The notes: a model not told the origin generated them from the sequence alone. DNA of 6,991 bases from Dictyoglomaceae bacterium (GCA_028276205.1 JAPYWU010000073.1:1-6991), one strand, 5' to 3'. Positions 1 through 6,886 are shown, numbered from the stretch's first letter. Numbers and translations are program-made.

Positions 1-540
1 TTTTTGGCTGTAGCTATGGTTATTTCTTTTTTGAGAAATAATATGGTAAAGAAGATAGTTTTAACAAGACCAGTAGTTGAAGCCGGTGAAAAGCTTGGTT
101 TTCTCCCTGGGGATATACAACAGAAAGTAGATCCATATGTTAGACCTTTATATGATTTTTTAGAAGAGCTTTTAGGGCAAGAAAGGCTTTTAAAATATAT
201 AGAGAGAAATATAATAGAGATAGTTCCATTAGCATATATGAGAGGACGGACCTTTAAAGATTCTTTTGTGCTTCTTGATGAGGCACAAAATACTACTCCA
301 ATTCAGATGAAGATGTTTCTAACAAGATTTGGATTTGGAAGTAAGATGGTTGTTACAGGTGATGTTACTCAAACGGATCTTGAGACTAATAAAATGTCTG
401 GTCTTATACATGCTTGGAAAATTTTACAAGGAATCAAGGGTATTGCTTTTGTGGAACTCACAGAAGAAGATGTAGTTAGACATGATATTGTGAAAGAGAT
501 AATTAAAGCTTATGAAAAATGGGAGAAAAAAATTAAATGA
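1..540 (+). CDS. phoH: PhoH family ATPase (YbeZ/PhoL type), 3' portion
   Basis: Partial gene; the reading frame is open from base 1, so the 5' end lies outside the window. The 179 visible residues are the C-terminal part of the PhoH P-loop ATPase, a family linked to RNA metabolism and often paired with YbeY. The first residues, FLAVAM, are those that normally follow directly after the Walker A GxxGTGKT, so the nucleotide-binding loop lies just upstream of base 1. Also visible are the family blocks LTRPVVEAGEKLGFLPGD (about residues 21-38), PLAYMRGRT (76-84), the Walker B segment VLLDEAQNTT with acidic DE at bases 277-282, and MVVTGDVTQTDL (116-127). About 140 residues should be missing for a usual length near 320. 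The stop TGA overlaps the ybeY start as ATGA. An internal TTG at base 4 is not the true start. Identification is secure; the exact cellular role in this organism is not visible. Confidence 0.97.
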   Translation, partial: FLAVAMVISFLRNNMVKKIVLTRPVVEAGEKLGFLPGDIQQKVDPYVRPLYDFLEELLGQERLLKYIERNIIEIVPLAYMRGRTFKDSFVLLDEAQNTTPIQMKMFLTRFGFGSKMVVTGDVTQTDLETNKMSGLIHAWKILQGIKGIAFVELTEEDVVRHDIVKEIIKAYEKWEKKIK

Positions 541-968
541 GTGTAAATGTATTTGATTTAAAGAATAAAATTAATAAGAAAGACCTTGATAAAATAAAAG
601 ACTTTATAAGAGAGGTTTTTAAAAAGAAGGGTTTTTTGCCTAATAAATATGATTTATCTATTGTGATAGTTGATGATGAAAAAATTAAAGAACTTAATAG
701 TAAATACAGAGGAAAGGATATGCCAACAGATGTTTTATCATTTTCCTTAGGAAAAGATCCAAAGGGTAGAGTAATTGGTGAAATATATATCTCTTTTGAT
801 ACTGCGTCAAAACAGGCGATAGAAAATAATAAAGATTTACTAGATGAAATAGCATTTTTAAGCCTTCATGGCACTTTACATATTCTTGGTTATGATCATG
901 AAGAAGAAAAAGATTTTGAAGAAATGGAAAGAGAAACCTTAAAGTTAATAAGCCTTTGGAAAAAATGA
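537..968 (+). CDS. ybeY: Endoribonuclease YbeY (rRNA maturation factor)
   Basis: A 143-residue zinc-dependent single-strand endoribonuclease of the UPF0054 family. The family acts in 16S rRNA 3'-end maturation and 70S ribosome quality control in the cytoplasm. The metal-binding motif HGxxHxxGYDH is intact, with H111, H115 and H121, followed by the usual acidic helix. The conserved block YRGKDMPTDVLSFS (57-70) contains the Arg (R58) expected at the RNA-binding/active-site cleft. Length is close to the family norm of about 150. The ATG start overlaps the phoH stop by 4 nt (ATGA), and GGGAG lies about 13 nt upstream, so translation is probably coupled to phoH. The phoH-ybeY pairing is one of the most conserved neighbourhoods in bacteria and supports a joint role in ribosome metabolism. 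No abnormality is seen. Confidence 0.97.
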   Translation: MSVNVFDLKNKINKKDLDKIKDFIREVFKKKGFLPNKYDLSIVIVDDEKIKELNSKYRGKDMPTDVLSFSLGKDPKGRVIGEIYISFDTASKQAIENNKDLLDEIAFLSLHGTLHILGYDHEEEKDFEEMERETLKLISLWKK

Positions 969-1333
969 AAAATAGAAATCTGAAGGAAAGCTTCTCTAAA
1001 GCAATAGATGGTTTTGTATTTGGGGTTAAATATGAAAGGAATATTAAAATTCAGATATCAATTACAGTTTTATTAATTCTCATAATGCTTTATTTTCATT
1101 TTAGCTTGAATGATATACTAATTGTATTATTATGGATTGGACTAGTTATAAGTGCTGAATATATGAATACAGCTATAGAAAAAGCTATGGACTTTATAAA
1201 TAATAGTTATTCTCCTCAAATAAAAATAGTAAAGGACTTGTCAGCATCAGCGGTCTTTATACTGGCACTTTTAGCTTTTGTTTCAGGTATTTTAATATTT
1301 ATGAAATATATAAAAATTTTTAGACTTCAATAA
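965..1333 (+). CDS. dgkA: Undecaprenol/diacylglycerol kinase, DgkA family
   Basis: A small integral-membrane lipid kinase of 122 residues. In Gram-positive-type bacteria this family mainly phosphorylates undecaprenol, recycling the lipid carrier for cell-wall synthesis; E. coli DgkA phosphorylates diacylglycerol. Family signatures are intact: AEYMNTAIEKAMD (residues 64-76 from this start, with the catalytic-region Glu, Asn and Glu of ExxNTAIE) and KDLSASAV (90-97). Three hydrophobic segments are visible, at about residues 30-46, 48-70 and 94-113, matching the three-helix fold. I chose the ATG at 965 because it forms an ATGA overlap with the ybeY stop, the same junction type as at 537 and 2623. 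A TTG at 956 is also in frame and would add only MEK. The upstream Shine-Dalgarno is weak (GGA near 958-960), consistent with coupling to ybeY. Substrate choice between undecaprenol and diacylglycerol is inferred from the neighbourhood. Confidence 0.93.
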   Translation: MKNRNLKESFSKAIDGFVFGVKYERNIKIQISITVLLILIMLYFHFSLNDILIVLLWIGLVISAEYMNTAIEKAMDFINNSYSPQIKIVKDLSASAVFILALLAFVSGILIFMKYIKIFRLQ

Positions 1334-1334
1334 A

Positions 1335-1346
1335 AGGGGTGTGAGG
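1335..1346 (+). promoter_or_regulatory. Ribosome-binding site deciding a CTG start
   Basis: The purine-rich stretch AGGGGTGTGAGG lies in the 18-nt gap between dgkA and the CNNM gene. GAGG at 1343-1346 sits 5 nt before the CTG at 1352, and AGGGG at 1335-1339 sits 12 nt before it. Its position points to the CTG as the true initiation codon, because no ATG, GTG or TTG occurs in that frame until 1484, which is too late for a complete protein. Confidence 0.6.
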
Positions 1347-1351
1347 AAAAG

Positions 1352-2626
1352 CTGGAATATCTTACGTTATTAATTTTACTATTTCTTTCTGCCTTTCTCT
1401 CTGCTTTAGAGACATCTCTTCTTTCATCACCTAAGATTCGCCTTCACCATTTAGCAGAGAATGGTGATAAAAGAGCAAAAAAATTGATAAAGTTAATGGG
1501 AGACCCTCAAAAAGTCTTAAGTACAATTCTTATTGCTAATAATCTTGTAAATATTTTGATTTCTTCTATCGCTACGAAAATAGCTCTAAGCATAACTCAA
1601 AATTTTGGTATAGCTATTGCCACAGGTGTTTCTACCTTCTTTATAGTAATTTTTGGAGAAGTAATCCCAAAATCTTTAGGATTGAGATATAAAGAAAGAT
1701 ATGCTTTGTCTGTACTTAATTTATTTTATCCCATATATTTATTGATGCTTCCTATTACTAATTTTGTACTGATTTTTAGTAGTCTTTTTTATAAAATAAT
1801 TGGTGGAAGCCAAGAAAAGATTTCACCCTTTGCTACAATAGATGAATTTATAACCTTGGTAAATGTGGGTGAGAAAGAGGGAATAATAGAAAAAGAAGAA
1901 AAGGAATTAATAAATAATGTCCTTGAGTTTACAGATACTGAAGTACATGAAGTTATGGTACCAAGAATAGATATGGTATGTATAAGTTCTGATGCTTCCT
2001 TAAAGGAGGCATGGAAGAAAATAATTGAAGAAGGTCATTCAAGGTTACCAGTATATGAAGGAAGTATAGATAATATTATAGGTATTGTACATGCTAAAGA
2101 TATTTTAAAAGCTCTTGCCGAAAAGGATCAAAATATTAGCTTAAAAGATCTTATAAGAGAAGTAATATATGTGCCTGAAAATATGAAGATTAATGAGCTT
2201 TTTAATGAAATGAGAAGGCGAAAGGCTCATATGGCTATAGTGGTAGATGAATATGGTGGTACAGCAGGCTTAGTAACTTTAGAGGATCTTTTAGAAGAGA
2301 TTGTGGGAGAGATAGAGGATGAGTATGATAAAGAAGAAACTAAATTCTCTTTTTTAGATGATCATACGTTATTAGTGGATGCTAAGATGAATATTTATGA
2401 ACTTAATGATGTATTAGAGGAGTCTTGGGGTATGAGGTTACCAGAGACAGAATATGATACCTTAGGAGGTCTTATCTTAGATATTTTAGGACGAGTACCC
2501 TCAAAAGGTGAAGAAATTGATTTAGGTGATGTAATTATTAAAATAGAGGGTGTAAGAAGACAAAGAATTGAGAAAGTAAAAATTATTAAAAAAACTAAGA
2601 AAGATGAGGGAGAAGAGGAGAAATGA
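1352..2626 (+). CDS. CNNM/CBS/CorC-HlyC domain membrane protein (CorB-like ion transporter)
   Basis: A 424-residue protein if started at CTG 1352. Domain order: an N-terminal DUF21/CNNM membrane domain (about 1-180; hydrophobic segments near 4-24, 59-79, 86-103 and 126-149, with the family blocks SALETSLLS at 17-25 and FGEVIPKSLG at 101-110); a CBS pair (about 199-320, including EVMVPRIDMV, HSRLPVYEG and VVDEYGGTAGLVTLEDLLEE); and a C-terminal CorC_HlyC domain (about 335-415, including DTLGGLILDILGRVPSKGEEI). The family is implicated in magnesium/cobalt transport and is often mislabelled hemolysin. No ATG, GTG or TTG occurs between the dgkA stop and 1484, and starting at TTG 1484 would remove 44 residues including the first membrane helix. 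Those 44 codons encode recognisable family sequence, so CTG 1352 behind a purine-rich ribosome-binding site is preferred. The stop overlaps pyrG as ATGA. Product class is secure; transported ion and exact start are inferred. Confidence 0.9.
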   Translation: MEYLTLLILLFLSAFLSALETSLLSSPKIRLHHLAENGDKRAKKLIKLMGDPQKVLSTILIANNLVNILISSIATKIALSITQNFGIAIATGVSTFFIVIFGEVIPKSLGLRYKERYALSVLNLFYPIYLLMLPITNFVLIFSSLFYKIIGGSQEKISPFATIDEFITLVNVGEKEGIIEKEEKELINNVLEFTDTEVHEVMVPRIDMVCISSDASLKEAWKKIIEEGHSRLPVYEGSIDNIIGIVHAKDILKALAEKDQNISLKDLIREVIYVPENMKINELFNEMRRRKAHMAIVVDEYGGTAGLVTLEDLLEEIVGEIEDEYDKEETKFSFLDDHTLLVDAKMNIYELNDVLEESWGMRLPETEYDTLGGLILDILGRVPSKGEEIDLGDVIIKIEGVRRQRIEKVKIIKKTKKDEGEEEK

Positions 2627-4224
2627 AGGATACAAAATTCATTTTCATAACTGGTGGGGTTATATCATCCTTAGGAAAAGGTCTTACAACAGCATCTTTA
2701 GGGAGAATTTTAAAAAGTAGAGGTTTTAAAGTTACAGCATTGAAGTTTGATCCATACATAAATGTAGATGCTGGTACCATGAATCCATATCAACATGGAG
2801 AAGTTTTTGTAACTGAGGATGGTGCAGAAACAGATCTTGATTTGGGTCATTATGAAAGATTTTTAGATGTAAATTTGACTGCCTTAAATAATGTTACAAC
2901 AGGTAAGATATATTCAAGAGTAATAAAAAAAGAAAGAGAAGGAAAATACTTAGGTTCAACAGTGCAAATAATTCCTCATATTACAGAAGAGATAAAAGAA
3001 AGCATTAAAGTATTAGCAAATGAAACCCAAGCTGATGTAGTTCTTGTGGAGATAGGAGGTACTGTAGGTGACATTGAGGGATTACCTTTCTTAGAGGCTG
3101 CAAGGCAATTTAGAAAAGATGTAGGTAAAGATAATGTTATCTATCTTCATGTGACTCTTGTTCCATCTTTATTTCCTACAGGAGAATTAAAAACTAAACC
3201 CACTCAGCATAGTGTTAAAGAGTTAAGGAGTATAGGAATTCAGCCAGATATAATCCTTTGTAGGGCAAAGAATAAATTACCAAAGAGTATTAGAGAAAAA
3301 ATTGCCTTATTCACAGATGTAGAGCCTGAAGCGGTAATAAGTGGAGTGGATGTAAATGACGTTTATGCTATACCTCTTTATTTTGAGGAGGAAGGTTTAG
3401 GAGATTTGGTATGTAATATTTTGGGGTTGGAAAAAAGGGAGAGTGACTTAAGAGATTGGGCTGAAATGGTTAATAAAAAACTTGAGGGAGAAATAAATGT
3501 GACAATTTTAGGCAAGTATGTAACATTACCAGATGCTTATTTAAGTGTGGTACAAGCCCTTAATCATGCAGCAAGATTTTATGGTGTAAAGTTAAATATA
3601 AGATGGATAGAGAGTGATAAGGTAAATTCGTTAAATGTAGAAGAAGTTTTAAAGGGTACGGAAGGGCTTTTGGTACCTGGAGGATTTGGAGCAAGAGGCG
3701 TTGAAGGAATGATAGAAGGTATTAGGTGGGCAAGGATAAATAAGGTTCCTTTTTTAGGCTTATGTTTAGGACTCCAGTGTGCAGTTATAGAGTTTGCAAG
3801 AAGTATTGGGTTAAAGGATGCAAACAGTAGTGAGTTTGACGAGAATACTAAGGATCCAGTAATAGATCTTATGCCTGATCAAAAAAATATTCAAGATAAG
3901 GGTGGGACTATGAGACTTGGAGCTTATCCCTGTGTGATTAATAAATCTTCTTTAGCTTATAAATATTATCAGCAAGAGATTGTTTATGAAAGACATAGAC
4001 ATAGATATGAGTTTAATAATAAATATAGAGAACTTTTTGAAAAAAATGGTCTTAAAATAGTAGGTACTTCTCCTGATGGAAGGTTAGTTGAGATGATTGA
4101 GCTTGCAGATCATCCATGGTTTGTAGCTACCCAATTTCATCCTGAGTATAAGTCAAGACCTCTTAATCCTCATCCTCTTTTTAAAGGATTTGTAGAAACT
4201 ATAATAAAGGAGAAGGTTAAATAA
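2623..4224 (+). CDS. pyrG: CTP synthase (glutamine hydrolysing)
   Basis: A 533-residue cytoplasmic enzyme converting UTP to CTP with ATP and glutamine, the last step of de novo pyrimidine nucleotide synthesis. The N-terminal amidoligase domain (about 1-270) shows the P-loop region GGVISSLGKGLTTASLG (11-27), KFDPYINVDAGTMNPYQHGE (41-60), ETDLDLGHYERF (69-80, magnesium-binding D73) and VEIGGTVGDIEG (142-153, E143). The C-terminal class I glutamine amidotransferase domain has the oxyanion-region block PGGFGARG (352-359), nucleophile C381 in GLCLGLQ, and the triad partners H506 and E508 in FHPEY. Length is normal and all key residues are present. ATG 2623 overlaps the preceding stop by 4 nt, with GAGGAG (2615-2620) just upstream. 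It is embedded in an operon, so there is no separate leader for the CTP-sensitive attenuation known for pyrG of Bacillus. The stop overlaps the cdd start by one base (TAATG). Confidence 0.99.
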   Translation: MKDTKFIFITGGVISSLGKGLTTASLGRILKSRGFKVTALKFDPYINVDAGTMNPYQHGEVFVTEDGAETDLDLGHYERFLDVNLTALNNVTTGKIYSRVIKKEREGKYLGSTVQIIPHITEEIKESIKVLANETQADVVLVEIGGTVGDIEGLPFLEAARQFRKDVGKDNVIYLHVTLVPSLFPTGELKTKPTQHSVKELRSIGIQPDIILCRAKNKLPKSIREKIALFTDVEPEAVISGVDVNDVYAIPLYFEEEGLGDLVCNILGLEKRESDLRDWAEMVNKKLEGEINVTILGKYVTLPDAYLSVVQALNHAARFYGVKLNIRWIESDKVNSLNVEEVLKGTEGLLVPGGFGARGVEGMIEGIRWARINKVPFLGLCLGLQCAVIEFARSIGLKDANSSEFDENTKDPVIDLMPDQKNIQDKGGTMRLGAYPCVINKSSLAYKYYQQEIVYERHRHRYEFNNKYRELFEKNGLKIVGTSPDGRLVEMIELADHPWFVATQFHPEYKSRPLNPHPLFKGFVETIIKEKVK

Positions 4225-4616
4225 TGGATGATAAAGATCTGCTTAAAATTGCAAGAGATATCTTAAAATTTTCCTATTCTCCATATTCTAATTTTCCTGT
4301 AGGAGCTGTTTTGTTAACTAAGAATGGAAAGATATATACTGGAGTAAATATAGAAAATGCTTCTTATGGTTTAACTATTTGTGCTGAAAGGGTTGCAATT
4401 TTTAAGGCTGTTAGTGAAGGTGAAAAGGAATTTTTGAAAATTGTGATTGTAGGTAAAGATGGTAATGGAGTACCACCCTGCGGAGCTTGTAGACAGGTTA
4501 TGATGGAATTTTCGCCTAAGATGGAAGTATTATTGTATAATTCTCACGAAGACAGTTTTAATAAATATAAAGTAGAAGATCTATTACCTCATAGTTTTAA
4601 ATTGGAGGAAAAATAA
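4224..4616 (+). CDS. cdd: Cytidine deaminase
   Basis: A 130-residue zinc enzyme that hydrolytically deaminates cytidine and deoxycytidine to uridine and deoxyuridine in pyrimidine salvage. The zinc and catalytic motif is of the three-cysteine, homotetrameric type: CAE at 53-55 (C53 ligand, E55 proton shuttle) and PPCGACRQ at 84-91 (C86 and C89 ligands). The substrate-binding segments SPYSNFPVGAVL (19-30) and GVNIENASYGLT (40-51) are also intact. Length fits the small tetrameric class (about 130), not the larger E. coli dimeric type. The start overlaps the pyrG stop by one base, with AAAGGAG 11 nt upstream. Position next to era is the same as in Bacillus subtilis. The gene acts opposite to pyrG at the base level (C to U against U to C) but on nucleosides instead of triphosphates. 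Confidence 0.98.
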   Translation: MDDKDLLKIARDILKFSYSPYSNFPVGAVLLTKNGKIYTGVNIENASYGLTICAERVAIFKAVSEGEKEFLKIVIVGKDGNGVPPCGACRQVMMEFSPKMEVLLYNSHEDSFNKYKVEDLLPHSFKLEEK

Positions 4617-5509
4617 TGAGCAATACTAAACTTGCTTACATAAGCATTATAGGTAAACCAAATGCTGGTAAATCCACCTTATTGAATCTTTTAGTAGGGG
4701 AAAAGGTTTCTATAGTAGCAGATAAGCCTCAGACTACAAGGCAAAGAATATTGGGGGTTTTGACTTTGGAAGATGCACAATTTATTTTTTTAGATACTCC
4801 TGGATGGTTCCCTCCAAAGCATTTACTTGGAGAGTATATGCAGAAGACTATTAAACAAACTGTGGAAGACTCTGATATTGTATTGTATGTAATTGATGCA
4901 ACATTAGAACTTGATGAAGATAATAAAACTCTTCTTCAATTTGTAAAAGAGCAAAAAAAGCCCTATTTAGTATTACTTAATAAGATTGATGCTGTATCAC
5001 CAAAGATTTTGGAAGAAAGAAAAAATGAGATCATCTCCTTAGGGGTTGATCCAAATAATATAATTGAAATATCAGCTCTATATGGTACTAACAAAGATTT
5101 ACTTTTAGAAAAACTTAAAGAATTATCTCCTGAAGGTGAATTTTTATATCCTCCAGATATGTTAACTGATCAAACAGATAAATTCTGGATTTCAGAAATA
5201 ATAAGAGAAAAAATTATTCATCTTACACATCAAGAAGTACCTCATTCGGTTGCTGTATATGTGGATGAGATTGATGAAAGAAAGAACGGACAACTCATTT
5301 ATATCCGTGCAACAATTATAGTTGAAAGACCTACTCAAAAAGCTATCTTAATTGGAAAAAATGGTCAAATGTTGAAGAAGATAGGTACTCTTGCAAGAAT
5401 GGAGTTGGAAGAATATTTTAAAAAACAGATATATTTGGATCTTTGGGTGAAAGTTAGAGAAAAATGGAGAAAGAAACCTGAAATTTTGAGAGAGCTTGGA
5501 TATATTTAA
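4616..5509 (+). CDS. era: GTPase Era (ribosome assembly)
   Basis: A 297-residue essential-type GTPase that binds near the 3' end of 16S rRNA during 30S subunit assembly. The GTPase domain has G1 GKPNAGKST (13-21), a G2 region around QTTRQRILG (39-47), G3 DTPG (60-63), G4 NKID (122-125) and G5 SAL (153-155). The C-terminal KH domain carries VERPTQKAILIGKNGQMLKK (236-255) with the GKNG loop at 247-250, followed by the Era-typical KIGTLARMELE. Length matches the family norm of about 300. TAATG joins it to cdd, and GGAGG at 4604-4608 gives good spacing of 7 nt. The gene shares its biological setting with ybeY upstream, since both act on 16S rRNA 3' maturation. Nothing is missing. Confidence 0.99.
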   Translation: MSNTKLAYISIIGKPNAGKSTLLNLLVGEKVSIVADKPQTTRQRILGVLTLEDAQFIFLDTPGWFPPKHLLGEYMQKTIKQTVEDSDIVLYVIDATLELDEDNKTLLQFVKEQKKPYLVLLNKIDAVSPKILEERKNEIISLGVDPNNIIEISALYGTNKDLLLEKLKELSPEGEFLYPPDMLTDQTDKFWISEIIREKIIHLTHQEVPHSVAVYVDEIDERKNGQLIYIRATIIVERPTQKAILIGKNGQMLKKIGTLARMELEEYFKKQIYLDLWVKVREKWRKKPEILRELGYI

Positions 5510-5526
5510 AATAGGGGGAAAATTTT

Positions 5527-6186
5527 ATGGATAAAAAGACTTTAGCAAAAATGATAGATCATACCTTATTAAGACCTAACGCCTCCTCAAAGGATATAGC
5601 TGATTTTTGTAAGGAGGCATTAAAATATAATTTCGCTTCTGTATGTATTCAACCTTATTTTGTTCCTTTAGCATACAGTATTTTAAAAGATTCTGATATA
5701 AAAGTTTGTACAGTTATAGATTTTCCTCATGGCCTGAACTCCTCTTCATCAAAAGCCTTTCAAGTTGATGAACTTTTAAAAAAAGGTGCGGAAGAATTTG
5801 ATATGGTAATTAATATTTCTGCTATAAAAGATAGGAATGAAAAGGTACTAAGGGAAGATGTAAGAAAAGTTTTAGAAGCTTCACAAGGTAAAATAGTGAA
5901 GGTTATTATTGAGACTTGTTATCTAACGGATGAAGAGAAAATTTATGTTACAAATATAATAAAAGAAGAAAAAGCTCATTTTGTGAAAACATCTACAGGA
6001 TTTGGTACTTCAGGAGCAACATTAGAAGATGTTAGGCTTCTTAAGAAAATAGCAGGAAATGAGTTAAAGGTTAAGGCAGCAGGGGGTATAAGAACTTTGG
6101 AACAAGCCCTACAAATGATAGACGCAGGTGCTGATAGAATAGGTACATCTAATGGAATAGCTATAATAAATGAACTTAGAGAATAG
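5527..6186 (+). CDS. deoC: Deoxyribose-phosphate aldolase
   Basis: A 219-residue class I aldolase (DERA) that cleaves 2-deoxyribose 5-phosphate to glyceraldehyde 3-phosphate and acetaldehyde, feeding deoxynucleoside sugar into glycolysis. Visible family blocks: IDHTLLRP (10-17), VIDFPHG (63-69), EFDMVINISAIK (90-101, with D92 expected in proton transfer), VIIETCYLTDEEK (126-138), FVKTSTGFGTSGAT (152-165, K154 the Schiff-base lysine) and VKAAGGIRT (182-190, K183 the second active-site lysine), then the phosphate-binding end GADRIGTSNG. Length is typical of the short bacterial/thermophile form. A 17-nt gap separates it from era, with AGGGGG at 5513-5518 placed 8 nt before the ATG. In Bacillus-type clusters era is followed by recO without deoC, so this looks like an insertion into the ancestral order. 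Its 3' end overlaps recO by 17 nt. Confidence 0.98.
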   Translation: MDKKTLAKMIDHTLLRPNASSKDIADFCKEALKYNFASVCIQPYFVPLAYSILKDSDIKVCTVIDFPHGLNSSSSKAFQVDELLKKGAEEFDMVINISAIKDRNEKVLREDVRKVLEASQGKIVKVIIETCYLTDEEKIYVTNIIKEEKAHFVKTSTGFGTSGATLEDVRLLKKIAGNELKVKAAGGIRTLEQALQMIDAGADRIGTSNGIAIINELRE

Positions 6187-6883
6187 ATATTATTATGAAG
6201 AAGGTTTAATTATAGATAGGAGAAAAATCGGAGATGGAGATTTGATCTTACTTTTTTATGGAAAAGAGAAAGGGAAGTATTGGGTGAAGGCTCCGGGTGC
6301 TTTAAAAATAAAAAATCGCCTAAGAGGAAAAGTTGAGGTTATTACTTTTGGAAAAGGATATTTTGTGAAAAGAAAGGAATTGGATCTTCTTATAAATTGG
6401 GAGGTAATAGAAAGATTTATTGATATAAAAAAGGATGTAGATACCTTTATATATGTTACTTCTTATATAAAAAGGGCTGAGAAATTTCTTCCTGAGGGTG
6501 TAAAAGATAAGGAAATTTTTGATTTATTATATAGTTTTTTGAAGGAAGTAAGAAAGACTAACACCAATATTTTAGGAGATATTTTCTTAATTAAACTTTG
6601 GCAAAAACTTGGATTTTTACCTTTTATCCCAACCATATGTGCAAAGTGTGGTAAAAAATTAAATAGTAATGAAAAATTGTTATTGGATATTAAAGACTAT
6701 AAAGTTTATTGTTTAAGTTGTAATAATTTGGATATGGAAATGGATTTGGAAGTTATAAACAAATATAATGAGATTTTAATTTATGATTTTAAATATATAG
6801 TTGAACCTAATAGAATTGTGGATTTTGAAGAAATAAAAAATTTGATGCCTATTTTGATAAAAAGGATAGAACAGGAGGTATAG
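6170..6883 (+). CDS. recO: DNA repair protein RecO
   Basis: A 237-residue recombination mediator that, with RecR (and RecF), loads RecA onto SSB-covered single-stranded DNA and anneals strands. Sequence identity is moderate, but the architecture fits. An N-terminal OB-fold segment (about 8-85) begins with the RecO-like pattern GLIIDRRKIGDGDLIL and contains KAPGALKIKNRLRG. A helical region follows (about 90-150). A zinc site of four cysteines has C157 and C160 (CAKC) and C181 and C184 (CLSC). Length is close to the usual 240-250. The only early ATG in frame is at 6170, which overlaps the end of deoC by 17 nt; upstream Shine-Dalgarno character is poor (GGAATAG, 13 nt or so away). Position directly before glyQ is the same as in Firmicutes and strongly supports the call. 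Confidence 0.93.
   Translation: MNLENRYYYEEGLIIDRRKIGDGDLILLFYGKEKGKYWVKAPGALKIKNRLRGKVEVITFGKGYFVKRKELDLLINWEVIERFIDIKKDVDTFIYVTSYIKRAEKFLPEGVKDKEIFDLLYSFLKEVRKTNTNILGDIFLIKLWQKLGFLPFIPTICAKCGKKLNSNEKLLLDIKDYKVYCLSCNNLDMEMDLEVINKYNEILIYDFKYIVEPNRIVDFEEIKNLMPILIKRIEQEV
6873..6879 (+). promoter_or_regulatory. Strong Shine-Dalgarno for glyQ
   Basis: AGGAGGT, a near-perfect match to the complement of the 16S rRNA 3' end, lies inside the last codons of recO and 7 nt before the ATG at 6887. It is the best ribosome-binding site in the window and fixes the glyQ start. Confidence 0.85.
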
Positions 6884-6886
6884 AAA

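Noticed and set aside
956..964. TTG at 956 as the dgkA start
   Set aside because: It is possible but adds only three residues. The ATG at 965 forms the same ATGA overlap seen at two other junctions and is the more likely start.
1341..1373. GTG at 1341 as start of the CNNM gene or of a leader peptide
   Set aside because: It is in another frame and stops after ten codons (TAA 1371-1373). It would need a frameshift to reach the CNNM frame, and the GTG overlaps the ribosome-binding stretch.
2002..2028. AAAGGAGG followed by ATG at 2011 inside the CNNM gene as an internal start
   Set aside because: Spacing is only about 1 nt, and the ATG frame stops after five codons (TGA 2026-2028). The motif simply encodes Lys-Glu-Ala in the CBS region.
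1484..2626. Starting the CNNM gene at TTG 1484
   Set aside because: It removes 44 residues that match the conserved N-terminal helix and linker of the family, and there is no good ribosome-binding site ahead of 1484.
2595..2780. 61-codon open frame on the minus strand across the CNNM/pyrG junction
   Set aside because: It lies opposite the highly conserved pyrG N-terminus, has no recognisable protein features, and every other gene here is on the + strand. It is a shadow of pyrG.
5510..5526. The 17-nt gap between era and deoC as a terminator or promoter
   Set aside because: It contains only a Shine-Dalgarno and AT-rich sequence, with no hairpin or U-run, and is too short for a promoter and leader.
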